Source of the DNA: Candidatus Omnitrophota bacterium
GTDB taxonomy: Bacteria > Ratteibacteria > UBA8468 > MWAK01
Length of the DNA stretch: 8,790 nt
Direction: 5' to 3'
Assembly: GCA_018829455.1 (NCBI GenBank)
Contig: JAHJUB010000001.1
Span: forward strand, 1-8,790
The notes beneath the pieces were generated by a model. The model was not told the DNA's origin. It was given only the letters and a program-made list of their open reading frames with translations, and did no database searches. The first letter of the stretch is position 1, and each line of letters begins with the position of its first letter. Positions 1 through 6,043 of the stretch are shown piece by piece. The position numbers were made by a program, and so were the translations under genes.

Positions 1-511
<511 letters not shown>

Positions 512-626
512 CAAAGAGGAAATCGAAGCACGCGGAGCTAAAACTCCGTAAGAAAGAAGCCGAGGTGATAGAATTTCGGTGTGTTTTAAAAAAACAAAAA
601 AGCGGTTGCACACCTATATTGTTATT

Positions 627-667
627 TGGGGTTGCCAAAGAATAAAATTGCCTATTTGGCAACCCCA
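627..667 (+). repeat. perfect 13-bp inverted repeat in the ITS
   Basis: The arms TGGGGTTGCCAAA (627-639) and TTTGGCAACCCCA (655-667) are exact reverse complements with a 15-nt A/T-rich loop. In RNA this is a very stable hairpin. It has no T-run directly after it, so it does not look like an intrinsic terminator. It could be an rRNA-processing stem or a short palindromic repeat inserted in the spacer; the sequence alone does not decide between these. Confidence 0.65.
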
Positions 668-670
668 CAA

Positions 671-710
671 CAAACGAGCGACGGGAGTTTTATAATCTTG
701 TCGCTTTTTT
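671..710 (+). terminator. possible intrinsic terminator or attenuator between 16S and tRNA-Ile
   Basis: AGCGAC (677-682) pairs with GTCGCT (700-705) and runs straight into a T-tract (705-710). Flanking CAAA (671-674) can extend the stem against the T-rich 3' side. The 17-nt loop is long for a terminator. A perfect TATAAT (691-696) lies in the loop, but no -35 element sits 16-18 nt upstream. If functional, the structure would uncouple tRNA-Ile expression from 16S; it may equally be a processing stem. Confidence 0.35.
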
Positions 711-716
711 GTTATT

Positions 717-789
717 GGGCTCATAGCTCAGTTGGCAGAGCACTGTGCTGATAACGCAGGGGTGGAAGGTTCGAATCCTTCTGAGCCCA
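717..789 (+). tRNA. ileT: tRNA-Ile (anticodon GAT)
   Basis: A full cloverleaf can be drawn. The acceptor stem is GGGCTCA (717-723) with TGAGCCC (782-788) and discriminator A789. The D-stem is GCTC (726-729) with GAGC (738-741). The anticodon stem is CTGTG (743-747) with CGCAG (755-759), enclosing loop CTGATAA with anticodon GAT (750-752). The T-arm is GAAGG (765-769), loop TTCGAAT, CCTTC (777-781). The 3' CCA is not encoded (CA then T follows the discriminator), so CCA-adding enzyme is needed. tRNA-Ile(GAT) is the usual tRNA of bacterial 16S-23S spacers, which makes the absence of a following 23S notable. Confidence 0.97.
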
Positions 790-819
790 CATGCAAGCAT
801 CCGGAACAGAAGGATTCGA
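771..819 (+). repeat. inverted copy of the tRNA-Ile T-arm half
   Basis: TCGAATCCTTCTG (771-783, the 3' half of the T-arm plus the first acceptor bases) recurs as its exact reverse complement CAGAAGGATTCGA at 807-819. A weaker match, AAGGATTCAAAC, is at 861-872. The 13-bp stem could compete with tRNA folding in the precursor, or it could be debris of a decayed minus-strand tRNA or an old integration event. A T-run at 835-840 follows 15 nt later, too far for a standard terminator. Confidence 0.5.
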
Positions 820-917
820 TGGGACCCCACCTCATTTTTTCCTCAAAATATCAATATTTTAAGGATTCAAACTCCTTGAAATTTGACAAAAATAAGGAAT
901 ATTAGTATAATTCTGTC
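790..917 (+). other. intergenic region between tRNA-Ile and the ATPase gene; no 23S rRNA
   Basis: No 23S or 5S rRNA begins here. The stretch holds the T-arm-like inverted repeat, a T6 run (835-840) that may end tRNA transcription, a palindrome AAAATAT (845-851)/ATATTTT (854-860), and overlapping short inverted repeats AAGGA (861-865)/TCCTT (873-877) and TTCAA (866-870)/TTGAA (876-880) directly upstream of the promoter at 883-911. These dyads could be operators, but this is only inferred from position. Confidence 0.55.
883..911 (+). promoter_or_regulatory. consensus sigma-70 promoter of the ATPase gene, giving a leaderless mRNA
   Basis: TTGACA (883-888) and TATAAT (906-911) are both perfect consensus hexamers with an optimal 17-bp spacer (889-905). 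The ATG begins at 918, seven bases after the -10 box, exactly where a housekeeping polymerase normally starts. The transcript would therefore begin with AUG, and there is indeed no Shine-Dalgarno sequence upstream. Confidence 0.88.
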
Positions 918-2051
918 ATGATACCAAGATATTACCAAAATTTAGACAATTATTTAGAACCAAGCAAAGTTCTGGTCATTTACGGCCCCAGACAGGTAGG
1001 AAAGACGACGCTTCTGAAAAGTTACCTATCCCGCACAAATCTTAAATACAAACTTGATTCCGGCGATAATATCGGAACCCAACAAATTCTGGGTTCCCAG
1101 GATTTCTCAAAAATCAAGGAATATGTTTCCGGGTATGAACTCCTGGCCGTTGATGAAGCGCAACGCATTTCAAAAGTTGGCCTGGGGCTTAAAATAATCG
1201 TTGACCAGGTGCCTGGTATCCGGGTGATTGCTACCGGCTCCTCCTCTTTTGAACTTTCCGGCCAGGTTGGAGAACCCCTGACCGGTCGAAAAAGAACCCT
1301 CACCATTTTTCCGGTCGCGCAACTGGAATTGGCGAAACTTTACAATCCTTATGAATTGAAAGAAAAACTTTCAGAATGGTTGGTGTATGGCGGATACCCG
1401 CGGGTAGTTACGGCCAAAACGAAGAGCGAACGGGTTGTCATTCTTGAAGAGTTGGTCAATTCGTATTTGTTGAAGGATGTTCTGGAACTGGAACGGGTCA
1501 AGGCGGCAAAAATTTTATTGGACCTTTTACGCCTGCTTGCTTTTCAAATCGGAAACGAGGTTTCGCTCTCCGAGTTAGCTGCAAAAGTGGGAATTGATTA
1601 TAAAACCGTCGGCCGATACCTTGACCTTCTGGAAAAATCCTTCGTTATTTTCAACCTGAGAGGTTTTTCCAGAAATTTAAGGAAAGAGATAACCAGAAAG
1701 AGCAAGTATTATTTTTACGATAACGGGATTCGTAATGCGGTTATTTCCAATTTTAACGCGTTGGAATTGCGGGATGATGTCGGAAAACTCTGGGAGAATT
1801 TTCTGGTGATGGAGCGTCTCAAAGTCCAGGGGTACAAAAATATCATTTCCAACAATTATTTCTGGCGGACGTGGGACCAGAAGGAAATTGATTGGATTGA
1901 AGAGAGGGAAGGAAGAATTTTTGGTTTTGAATTCAAATATTCAATTCCGGAAATTAACCAGAAAATTCGCGGCGAATTTCTGAAGCATTATCCAACGGCT
2001 TCCGTAGAGGTCATCAACACCGAAAATTATTTGGATTTTTTGGGATGTTAA
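918..2051 (+). CDS. AAA ATPase with DUF4143 C-terminal domain
   Basis: This is a 377-aa ATPase of the AAA_14/DUF4143 family, a widespread family of unestablished function often found in mobile or accessory regions. The N-terminus IPRYYQNLDNYL is typical of the family and fixes the start. Residues 18-130 form the P-loop domain: Walker A GPRQVGKT (23-30), Walker B LLAVDE (75-80) followed by AQR, and a sensor-like strand VIATGSSS (103-110). Residues about 205-245 resemble a winged-helix segment. The C-terminus has EID (323-325) and FGFEFK (335-340), matching the PD-(D/E)xK nuclease-like pattern seen in DUF4143 domains (key E323, D325, E338, K340). It has its own strong promoter and no leader. 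The next gene starts only 8 nt after its stop, so the two are probably co-transcribed. All core motifs look intact; the cellular role is unknown. Confidence 0.93.
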   Translation: MIPRYYQNLDNYLEPSKVLVIYGPRQVGKTTLLKSYLSRTNLKYKLDSGDNIGTQQILGSQDFSKIKEYVSGYELLAVDEAQRISKVGLGLKIIVDQVPGIRVIATGSSSFELSGQVGEPLTGRKRTLTIFPVAQLELAKLYNPYELKEKLSEWLVYGGYPRVVTAKTKSERVVILEELVNSYLLKDVLELERVKAAKILLDLLRLLAFQIGNEVSLSELAAKVGIDYKTVGRYLDLLEKSFVIFNLRGFSRNLRKEITRKSKYYFYDNGIRNAVISNFNALELRDDVGKLWENFLVMERLKVQGYKNIISNNYFWRTWDQKEIDWIEEREGRIFGFEFKYSIPEINQKIRGEFLKHYPTASVEVINTENYLDFLGC

Positions 2052-2059
2052 AAGATTTC

Positions 2060-2704
2060 ATGATACTAATTGACAATATCATCGTCAGCGACGAGATTAT
2101 TCAGGAATATTTTTGCTGTCACCTCGAGGTTTGTCACGGTCTCTGCTGCGTCAGCGGTAAAGGCGGCGCCGCTCTGACCGCTTCGGATTTATCCGCCGAA
2201 GCATGCTTGCCGAAGCCTTGGCATAGGCAGGTTTTAACGAAGGTGGAAGTCGAGGTTTACGAGAATAATTATCGGGAAATCTCCGATTTTTTAACTAAGG
2301 AAGGGGTAAAAACAGTTGAGAGCCAGGGTGTATGCGAACGGTCGGGAAGCAGTTCTTTTGCCACTCCTCTTTTGGAATCAGGCGAATGCGCCTACGCTGT
2401 TAACGAAAACGGTGCCATATTTTGCGGTTTAGAACGGGCCGCGGCTAAAGGTAATTCCCTGATACACCGGCCTATTTCCTGCCTGCTGTACCCGATTAGA
2501 ATTGCCGAGCGGCCGCCTTTTGAAATTCTGCGTTTTAACCACTGGGATGTCTGTCATGATGCCCGGGCTTACGGCCGGGAAAAGAATATCCGGCTTTACC
2601 AGTTCGTGAAGGAAGGGTTAATCAGGCGTTTCGGACGTTTCGGGGAAGAGTTTTACCGCCGTTTGTCGGAATTGGCGGAAAAGCGGAATAAAGAAAATGA
2701 CTAG
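2060..2704 (+). CDS. DUF3109-like cysteine-rich protein with in-frame repeat insertion
   Basis: This 214-aa protein matches my recollection of DUF3109 (related to YkgJ-type CxxxCC proteins, presumed metal or Fe-S binding, function unknown). Conserved features: start ILIDNIIVS, Cys cluster CC...C...CC (C19, C20, C25, C29, C30), GGAAL (35-39), GECAY (108-112), C122, RPISCLLYPIRI (137-148) and HWDVC (161-165). I chose ATG 2060 because family members begin M-I-x-I-D; an in-frame ATG at 2045, overlapping the ATPase stop, is the alternative and adds five residues. Neither start has a strong Shine-Dalgarno. Residues about 45-58 (SAEACLPKPWHRQV) sit where the family usually runs straight from GAPL into an acidic helix, and their DNA is a palindromic repeat (2192-2233). 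The gene follows the ATPase by 8 nt, so they are likely one transcript. Confidence 0.85.
   Translation: MILIDNIIVSDEIIQEYFCCHLEVCHGLCCVSGKGGAALTASDLSAEACLPKPWHRQVLTKVEVEVYENNYREISDFLTKEGVKTVESQGVCERSGSSSFATPLLESGECAYAVNENGAIFCGLERAAAKGNSLIHRPISCLLYPIRIAERPPFEILRFNHWDVCHDARAYGREKNIRLYQFVKEGLIRRFGRFGEEFYRRLSELAEKRNKEND
2192..2233 (+). repeat. palindromic repeat inserted in frame within the DUF3109 gene
   Basis: The segment contains GCCGAAGC twice (2195-2202 and 2209-2216), a perfect palindrome AAGCATGCTT (2199-2208), and CCGAAGCCTTGG followed by CATAGGCAGG. This resembles GC-rich 'cgaagccttggc' intergenic repeats familiar from environmental bacterial genomes. It keeps the reading frame and encodes SAEACLPKPWHRQV. 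The identification as an inserted repeat is inferred from composition, internal repetition and the family's expected spacing. Confidence 0.55.
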
Positions 2705-2715
2705 GAATTTTCTTT

Positions 2716-2867
2716 TTGGACGCAGATGTACGCAGAAACAACAGGATAAAGATTAAAAAGATAATTATTAGAGTATTTCCATAAAAATTCTTTAGAGCAA
2801 TTCTTAGTAATTTTCTAAAGTAATCTTTAATCTGTATCTGCGATTATCTGCGGTAATCTGCGTCCAA
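2716..2867. repeat. MITE-like inverted repeat with 10-bp-phased CGCAGAT words
   Basis: This fills most of the 168-nt gap between convergent genes. Terminal inverted repeats TTGGACGCAGAT (2716-2727) and ATCTGCGTCCAA (2856-2867) are exact; weaker complementarity extends inward about 40 nt per side. On the right, ATCTGCG occurs at 2836, 2846 and 2856, exactly 10 bp apart; on the left, CGCAGA occurs at 2721 and 2731, also 10 bp apart. The interior is A/T-rich and holds a smaller dyad CTTTAGA/TCTAAAG. No coding sequence or target duplication is obvious. It may act as a transcription terminator for both converging genes. Confidence 0.75.
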
Positions 2868-2872
2868 TTAAT

Positions 2873-4315
2873 CTATTCAAATAGGTAGGAGAGCCGGTCG
2901 GGGAGTTCCTCTTTCCGGAAGAATTTTTGAGCGAGGAGTTCAATGTCGTCCACCGCCTCTTTGGGCCCGGTGGCGATTATGTCGCAAAACCTGGTTCCTG
3001 ATCTTTTCCGGATTTCCGCACGAAAAGTCTCCAGAACCGCTATTATTGTTTTCGGAGTGTAATTTTTTCCTTCCACCGCCAGCGGTTTTTTTCTTTCCTC
3101 CAGTTCGTTGATTACTGTTCCGGCGGAGACTGCAATCTGACTTTCCTTGTCGGACAGGCCGATTACCCGGTCAATCGCCTCGGTCATGGTAAGCATGGAA
3201 AGCATGCTGTCTGCTTTGAATTTTTCGCCGCCTACCTCAAAAACAACCGCTCCGTGGCGTTGGCAAATCTTGTAAATCCAGGTCATCGGCCGGGCGTGGA
3301 TGCCGTCCACGCCAACCGGAACTTTAATCATTCGTCGGATCTTCCCGGTGCTTTTGGTTAAGAGGTCTAAAGACAGGTCTGTGCCTGATTTACCATAATG
3401 GACAAGATATTTCAAAGCAAAGTCAACGATGACGGAGAGCAGGCGTTTTTCATCGATTAAATCCGCAAGTTTACGCCTGATTGCCGGGTCTTTAGTGGTC
3501 AGGAAGTGACGCTCGTAAAAATGAGTCAAGTCCTTGGTAATTTCGCACAGCCGCAGGCCCATGGCAATATGCCCCCGCAGACTCCAGAAGCCCGGTTCGT
3601 TCTTTTCCAGGATTGTGCCGTGGATGTGGCTGTCGTAAAAACTTTCCAGGGTATGAAAACCGCTTAAGGTTTGGCCTATTTCCCGTTCATTGATGACTGC
3701 TTTTTTTCGCGTGATACTCTCCTGAAAAGAGACGAGAAATTCAATGACACTGATGAATTCGGTGGTCAGGAGTTCCACGGAGGTTGTTTCGGTGTCCGTT
3801 TCGGTTACGGACCGGTTTTTTTCCAGCCGGGTTTGGCCCTGAAGTTTTATGTAGGGATTGGCGGTTGCTTTTTCCGGTGGGGGCACGTCGTATTTTTCCA
3901 TTATCCCGAGCGCTTCGGCGCAAAGTTTATGTATTACCTGGTAAAAATATGTGAGAACCTTTTCCGCCTCAAGCAGGAGTTGGTTTTTTTCCTCTCGGCC
4001 CTCTTTGAGTTGCCGTGTATCGTAACGGTCAATGACACCTTCTTCCAGAGTGAAAGCAGCCCGGCAGAACCAGCGAATTCCGGCCAGCAATTCCCGAAAA
4101 AAGAAGAGTTCGTTGGTGAATGCTTCGGCATTATCAAGAATGGTTTCTAATTCGTGGGATTCCCAGCGGAGGTAATTAAGGAAATAACGGCCGGTTTTTT
4201 CCTTTGTTTTCAGGAAGTAGCCGGCTAAAAAGAAGAATTCCGGGTTGGTAGAGCAGAGGTTAACGAGAAAAACACGGGCGGGGACGCGATTCTGGATGAC
4301 GTAATCTTGTGCCAT
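2873..4315 (-). CDS. large uncharacterised protein with interrupted C-terminal HPr (PTS phosphocarrier) domain
   Basis: This is a 480-aa protein. Residues 331 to about 465 read as an HPr fold: strand KVPVGVD, then GIHARP (338-343) with the phosphorylatable histidine H340, helix, strand AVVFEVGGEKFKAD, and S370 in DSMLSML at the position of HPr Ser46. The final strand and helix appear as GTRFCDIIATGPKEAVDDIELLAQ (440-463). Between them lie about 60 extra residues (378-438) absent from ordinary 85-90-aa HPr. Residues 1-330 are unrecognised: apparently helical and rich in charged and aromatic residues, with a polar linker around 142-180 and no signal peptide or clear membrane span. The ATG lies 13 nt after the tsf stop, with no Shine-Dalgarno, suggesting translational coupling to rpsB-tsf. 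Whether H340 and S370 are phosphorylated is untested; no other PTS gene is in the window. Confidence 0.8.
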   Translation of the reverse strand: MAQDYVIQNRVPARVFLVNLCSTNPEFFFLAGYFLKTKEKTGRYFLNYLRWESHELETILDNAEAFTNELFFFRELLAGIRWFCRAAFTLEEGVIDRYDTRQLKEGREEKNQLLLEAEKVLTYFYQVIHKLCAEALGIMEKYDVPPPEKATANPYIKLQGQTRLEKNRSVTETDTETTSVELLTTEFISVIEFLVSFQESITRKKAVINEREIGQTLSGFHTLESFYDSHIHGTILEKNEPGFWSLRGHIAMGLRLCEITKDLTHFYERHFLTTKDPAIRRKLADLIDEKRLLSVIVDFALKYLVHYGKSGTDLSLDLLTKSTGKIRRMIKVPVGVDGIHARPMTWIYKICQRHGAVVFEVGGEKFKADSMLSMLTMTEAIDRVIGLSDKESQIAVSAGTVINELEERKKPLAVEGKNYTPKTIIAVLETFRAEIRKRSGTRFCDIIATGPKEAVDDIELLAQKFFRKEELPDRLSYLFE

Positions 4316-4328
4316 TACAATATGTATT

Positions 4329-4916
4329 TTACGCGCCTAATTCCCAGCGAATAAACCGCCGGATGGCGATCTTTTCGCCGATGCGGGCGGTTATTTCGTT
4401 AAGATAATCCTGAATCGTTTTTTCCGGTTCCCGAATGAAGGCCTGGTTTAAGAGGACGTGCGTCCGGTAAAATTCGGCCAATTTTCCCTCGAGAGCTTTC
4501 TGCCGGACCCCACCTGTTTTGTCTTTGAGCTCTTTTTCCCAGATGGCCTTCGCTTCCGCGAGCGCTGTTTCTGAAATTTCCTCTATTTTTACGCAAGATG
4601 GGTTGCTGGCAACCACCTGGAGACAGATATTTTTGGCAAAACCCTGGAATAGTTCGTTGCGCGCCACAAAATCGGTTTCGCAGTTAACCTCTACCAGAAC
4701 GCCGATCTTCCCGCCGGTATGGATGTAACTGGCGATTATTCCGTCGTTTGCGGTCCGTCCGCTTTTTTTGGCTACAATTTCCAATCCCCGGTGTTTTAGC
4801 AGCGCTTTTGCTTTATTTATATCTCCGGCCGCTTCATCCAGCGCCTTTTTGCAATCCATCACGCCCAATCCGGTTTCTTCCCTCAATTGTTTGATTATGT
4901 TGGTGTCAATCTTCAT
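4329..4916 (-). CDS. tsf: elongation factor Ts
   Basis: EF-Ts is the nucleotide-exchange factor that releases GDP from EF-Tu during translation. The protein has 195 aa, the short form lacking the extended second core subdomain of the roughly 280-aa E. coli protein. Residues 1-45 are the UBA-like domain (LREETGLGVMDCKKALDEA), residues 77-87 carry the hallmark VNCETDFVARN, and the C-terminus ends EKIAIRRFIRWELG, typical of the family. The start is set by AGGAGA (4923-4928 on the minus strand) six nt before ATG. It follows rpsB by 15 nt, the classic rpsB-tsf operon order, and precedes the HPr-domain gene by 13 nt. Confidence 0.98.
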   Translation of the reverse strand: MKIDTNIIKQLREETGLGVMDCKKALDEAAGDINKAKALLKHRGLEIVAKKSGRTANDGIIASYIHTGGKIGVLVEVNCETDFVARNELFQGFAKNICLQVVASNPSCVKIEEISETALAEAKAIWEKELKDKTGGVRQKALEGKLAEFYRTHVLLNQAFIREPEKTIQDYLNEITARIGEKIAIRRFIRWELGA

Positions 4917-4922
4917 TTAGGG

Positions 4923-4928
4923 TCTCCT
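4923..4928 (-). promoter_or_regulatory. ribosome binding site of tsf
   Basis: AGGAGA on the minus strand lies six nt before the tsf ATG, complementary to the CCTCC end of the 16S rRNA in this window. It shows that this genome uses Shine-Dalgarno initiation for operon-internal genes, in contrast to the leaderless starts at 918 and 8387. Confidence 0.85.
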
Positions 4929-4931
4929 CAC

Positions 4932-5948
4932 TTACTTCTTTGTTTTAGAAACGACCTTTTTAGCGGTTGTGGTTCGGCGTATCTTCGCCCGAATGCGCGG
5001 TCTGGGTCTGGGTTTATCTGCTGTTTTTTTCTTTTCGACTTCTTCCGGTTTTTCCTCTTTTGCGACGACTGCCTCTACCGGGACTTCCTCTGGAACGACC
5101 GGTTTTATTTCTTTTGCGGCTACGATTTGAACCGGAACCGGCTTGATTGTTTCGGGCGGTGGAGTTTCCTTTTCTTTCTTCTTCTCGTTCTCGGCCTTCT
5201 TCTCGGCCAGTTCTTTAGCTGCTGCTTCTTCCTTTTTCTGGGCCGCTTCTTTATTTAGCAGGGCTTTCTCTTCCTGACCGGACTGAATGGCGGCGCCGAA
5301 TTCGGCGAGTAAGAGGCGTAAACCTTTAATGCCGTCGTCGTTGGCCGGAATCGGGTAATCAAGTAAAGTCGGGTTGGAGTTGGTATCCACCACTCCGACT
5401 ATCTGCATGCCCATTTTCTTGGCTTCTCTGATTGCATTTTCCTCTTTCCGGGTATCTATTACCAGCATGATATCCGGAATGCGGTCCAACTTGCGAACAC
5501 CTTCCAGGTTTCTCATCAGCCGGTCTTTTTCTTTCCGGGCGGTTGAGGCATCTTTTTTGGTCAGTTTTTCAAAGACGCCGGACGCCTCTTTGCTTTCCAG
5601 GTCGTTAAGGCGGTCAATCCGTTTCTTCATGGTTTGGAAATTGGTCAGCGTTCCGCCCAGCCAGCGATTGGCCATAAAGAGCACGCCCAGTCCCTCCGCG
5701 GTGCTTTTGACTAACTCCCGGGCCTGACGCTTGGTGCCCACTATTATGATTTTTTTTCCTTCGCGGGCGGATTCCTTGAGGAATTCGCAGGCGTTTTCCA
5801 GGCAGGTCTTTGTCTTTTCCAGGTCAATGATATAGATGCCCTGGCGTTTCCCGAAAATAAAGGGTTTCATTCTCGGGTCAAACTGCTTGCTGGGATGGCC
5901 GAAATAGAGACCGCTTTCCAAAAAATCCTTTAAGGTTGCGTTGATCAA
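4932..5948 (-). CDS. rpsB: 30S ribosomal protein S2 with long charged C-terminal tail
   Basis: S2 is part of the 30S subunit, near the mRNA exit and S1 docking site. The protein is 338 aa from a TTG codon at 5948. That start is chosen because AGGAGG (5954-5959) lies five nt upstream and the family N-terminus follows at once (LKDFLESGLYFGHPSKQFDPRMKPFIFG). A TTG at 5969 is in frame but lies upstream of that ribosome site. The S2 core spans about 1-222, including IYIIDLEKT (38-46), ANRWLGGTLTNF (93-104), DIMLVIDTRKE (159-169) and VGVVDTNSNP (184-193). Residues about 225-338 form an Ala/Glu/Lys-rich then Pro/Val-rich tail ending in a basic segment (RPRPRIRAKIRR), roughly 100 residues longer than typical S2. 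tsf follows 15 nt downstream. A GTAG-type REP pair lies just upstream. Confidence 0.97.
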   Translation of the reverse strand: MINATLKDFLESGLYFGHPSKQFDPRMKPFIFGKRQGIYIIDLEKTKTCLENACEFLKESAREGKKIIIVGTKRQARELVKSTAEGLGVLFMANRWLGGTLTNFQTMKKRIDRLNDLESKEASGVFEKLTKKDASTARKEKDRLMRNLEGVRKLDRIPDIMLVIDTRKEENAIREAKKMGMQIVGVVDTNSNPTLLDYPIPANDDGIKGLRLLLAEFGAAIQSGQEEKALLNKEAAQKKEEAAAKELAEKKAENEKKKEKETPPPETIKPVPVQIVAAKEIKPVVPEEVPVEAVVAKEEKPEEVEKKKTADKPRPRPRIRAKIRRTTTAKKVVSKTKK

Positions 5949-5953
5949 AAGTA

Positions 5954-5959
5954 CCTCCT
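5954..5959 (-). promoter_or_regulatory. ribosome binding site that decides the TTG start of rpsB
   Basis: A perfect AGGAGG on the minus strand is five nt before TTG (5946-5948). It places the start seven codons inside the longest open frame and shows that rpsB uses the rare start codon TTG here. Confidence 0.88.
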
Positions 5960-5973
5960 GATAATACAAAAAT

Positions 5974-6023
5974 GTAGGGGCGCCATTTATGGCGCCCGCG
6001 GGGCGGATGAATCCGCCCCCTAC
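5974..6023. repeat. GTAG-type REP pair (BIME-like), upstream of rpsB
   Basis: This 50-bp element is exactly symmetric. It has GTAG (5974-5977), a hairpin with arms GGGCGCCAT (5978-5986) and ATGGCGCCC (5989-5997), a GC spacer, a second hairpin with arms GGGGCGGAT (6000-6008) and ATCCGCCCC (6011-6019), then CTAC (6020-6023). Two inverted GTAG-plus-hairpin units are the established layout of REP elements mobilised by RAYT (TnpA_REP) proteins. It lies between the methyltransferase stop and the rpsB ribosome site; on the minus strand the hairpins are followed by CTACATTTTTG, so it might also act as a partial terminator. Confidence 0.8.
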
Positions 6024-6043
6024 GAATTGCCAAAACTTATATT

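Larger units (their letters stand above)
512..716 (+). other. 16S to tRNA-Ile spacer (ITS) with hairpins
   Basis: This non-coding spacer has no protein gene I can support. It contains a small hairpin CGGAG (533-537)/CTCCG (544-548), a longer-range pair GGTGTG (578-583)/CACACC (609-614) enclosing an A-rich loop, a perfect 13-bp inverted repeat (627-639 with 655-667), and a terminator-like stem just before the tRNA (see separate entries). I did not find a clear boxA antitermination motif. Some of these stems may be RNase processing signals of the rRNA precursor, but their usual partners upstream of 16S are outside the window. Confidence 0.7.

Noticed and set aside
691..696. TATAAT as a promoter -10 for tRNA-Ile
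   Set aside because: There is no -35-like hexamer 16-18 nt upstream, and it sits in a hairpin loop.
807..872. T-arm copies as an integrase attachment site
   Set aside because: Attachment sites are direct repeats of the tRNA end; these are inverted and short, and no integrase is in the window.
2836..2862. Phased ATCTGCG words as a CRISPR-like array
   Set aside because: The units are only 7 bp with 3-bp spacing; repeat and spacer lengths do not fit any CRISPR array.
3671..4150. A 159-codon open frame on the plus strand opposite the HPr-domain gene
   Set aside because: It is antisense to a better-supported gene, lacks a ribosome site and family motifs, and its Phe-rich composition reflects the complement of Lys/Glu codons.
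4316..4345. TAAAAT ten bases before the HPr-domain gene as a third leaderless promoter
   Set aside because: The -10 match is imperfect and no -35 is found (TTATTC at best); tight packing after tsf makes co-transcription more likely.
4887..5258. Phe/Leu/Cys-rich plus-strand open frame resembling a membrane protein
   Set aside because: It is the complement of the Lys/Glu-rich tail of rpsB, which gives spurious hydrophobic codons.
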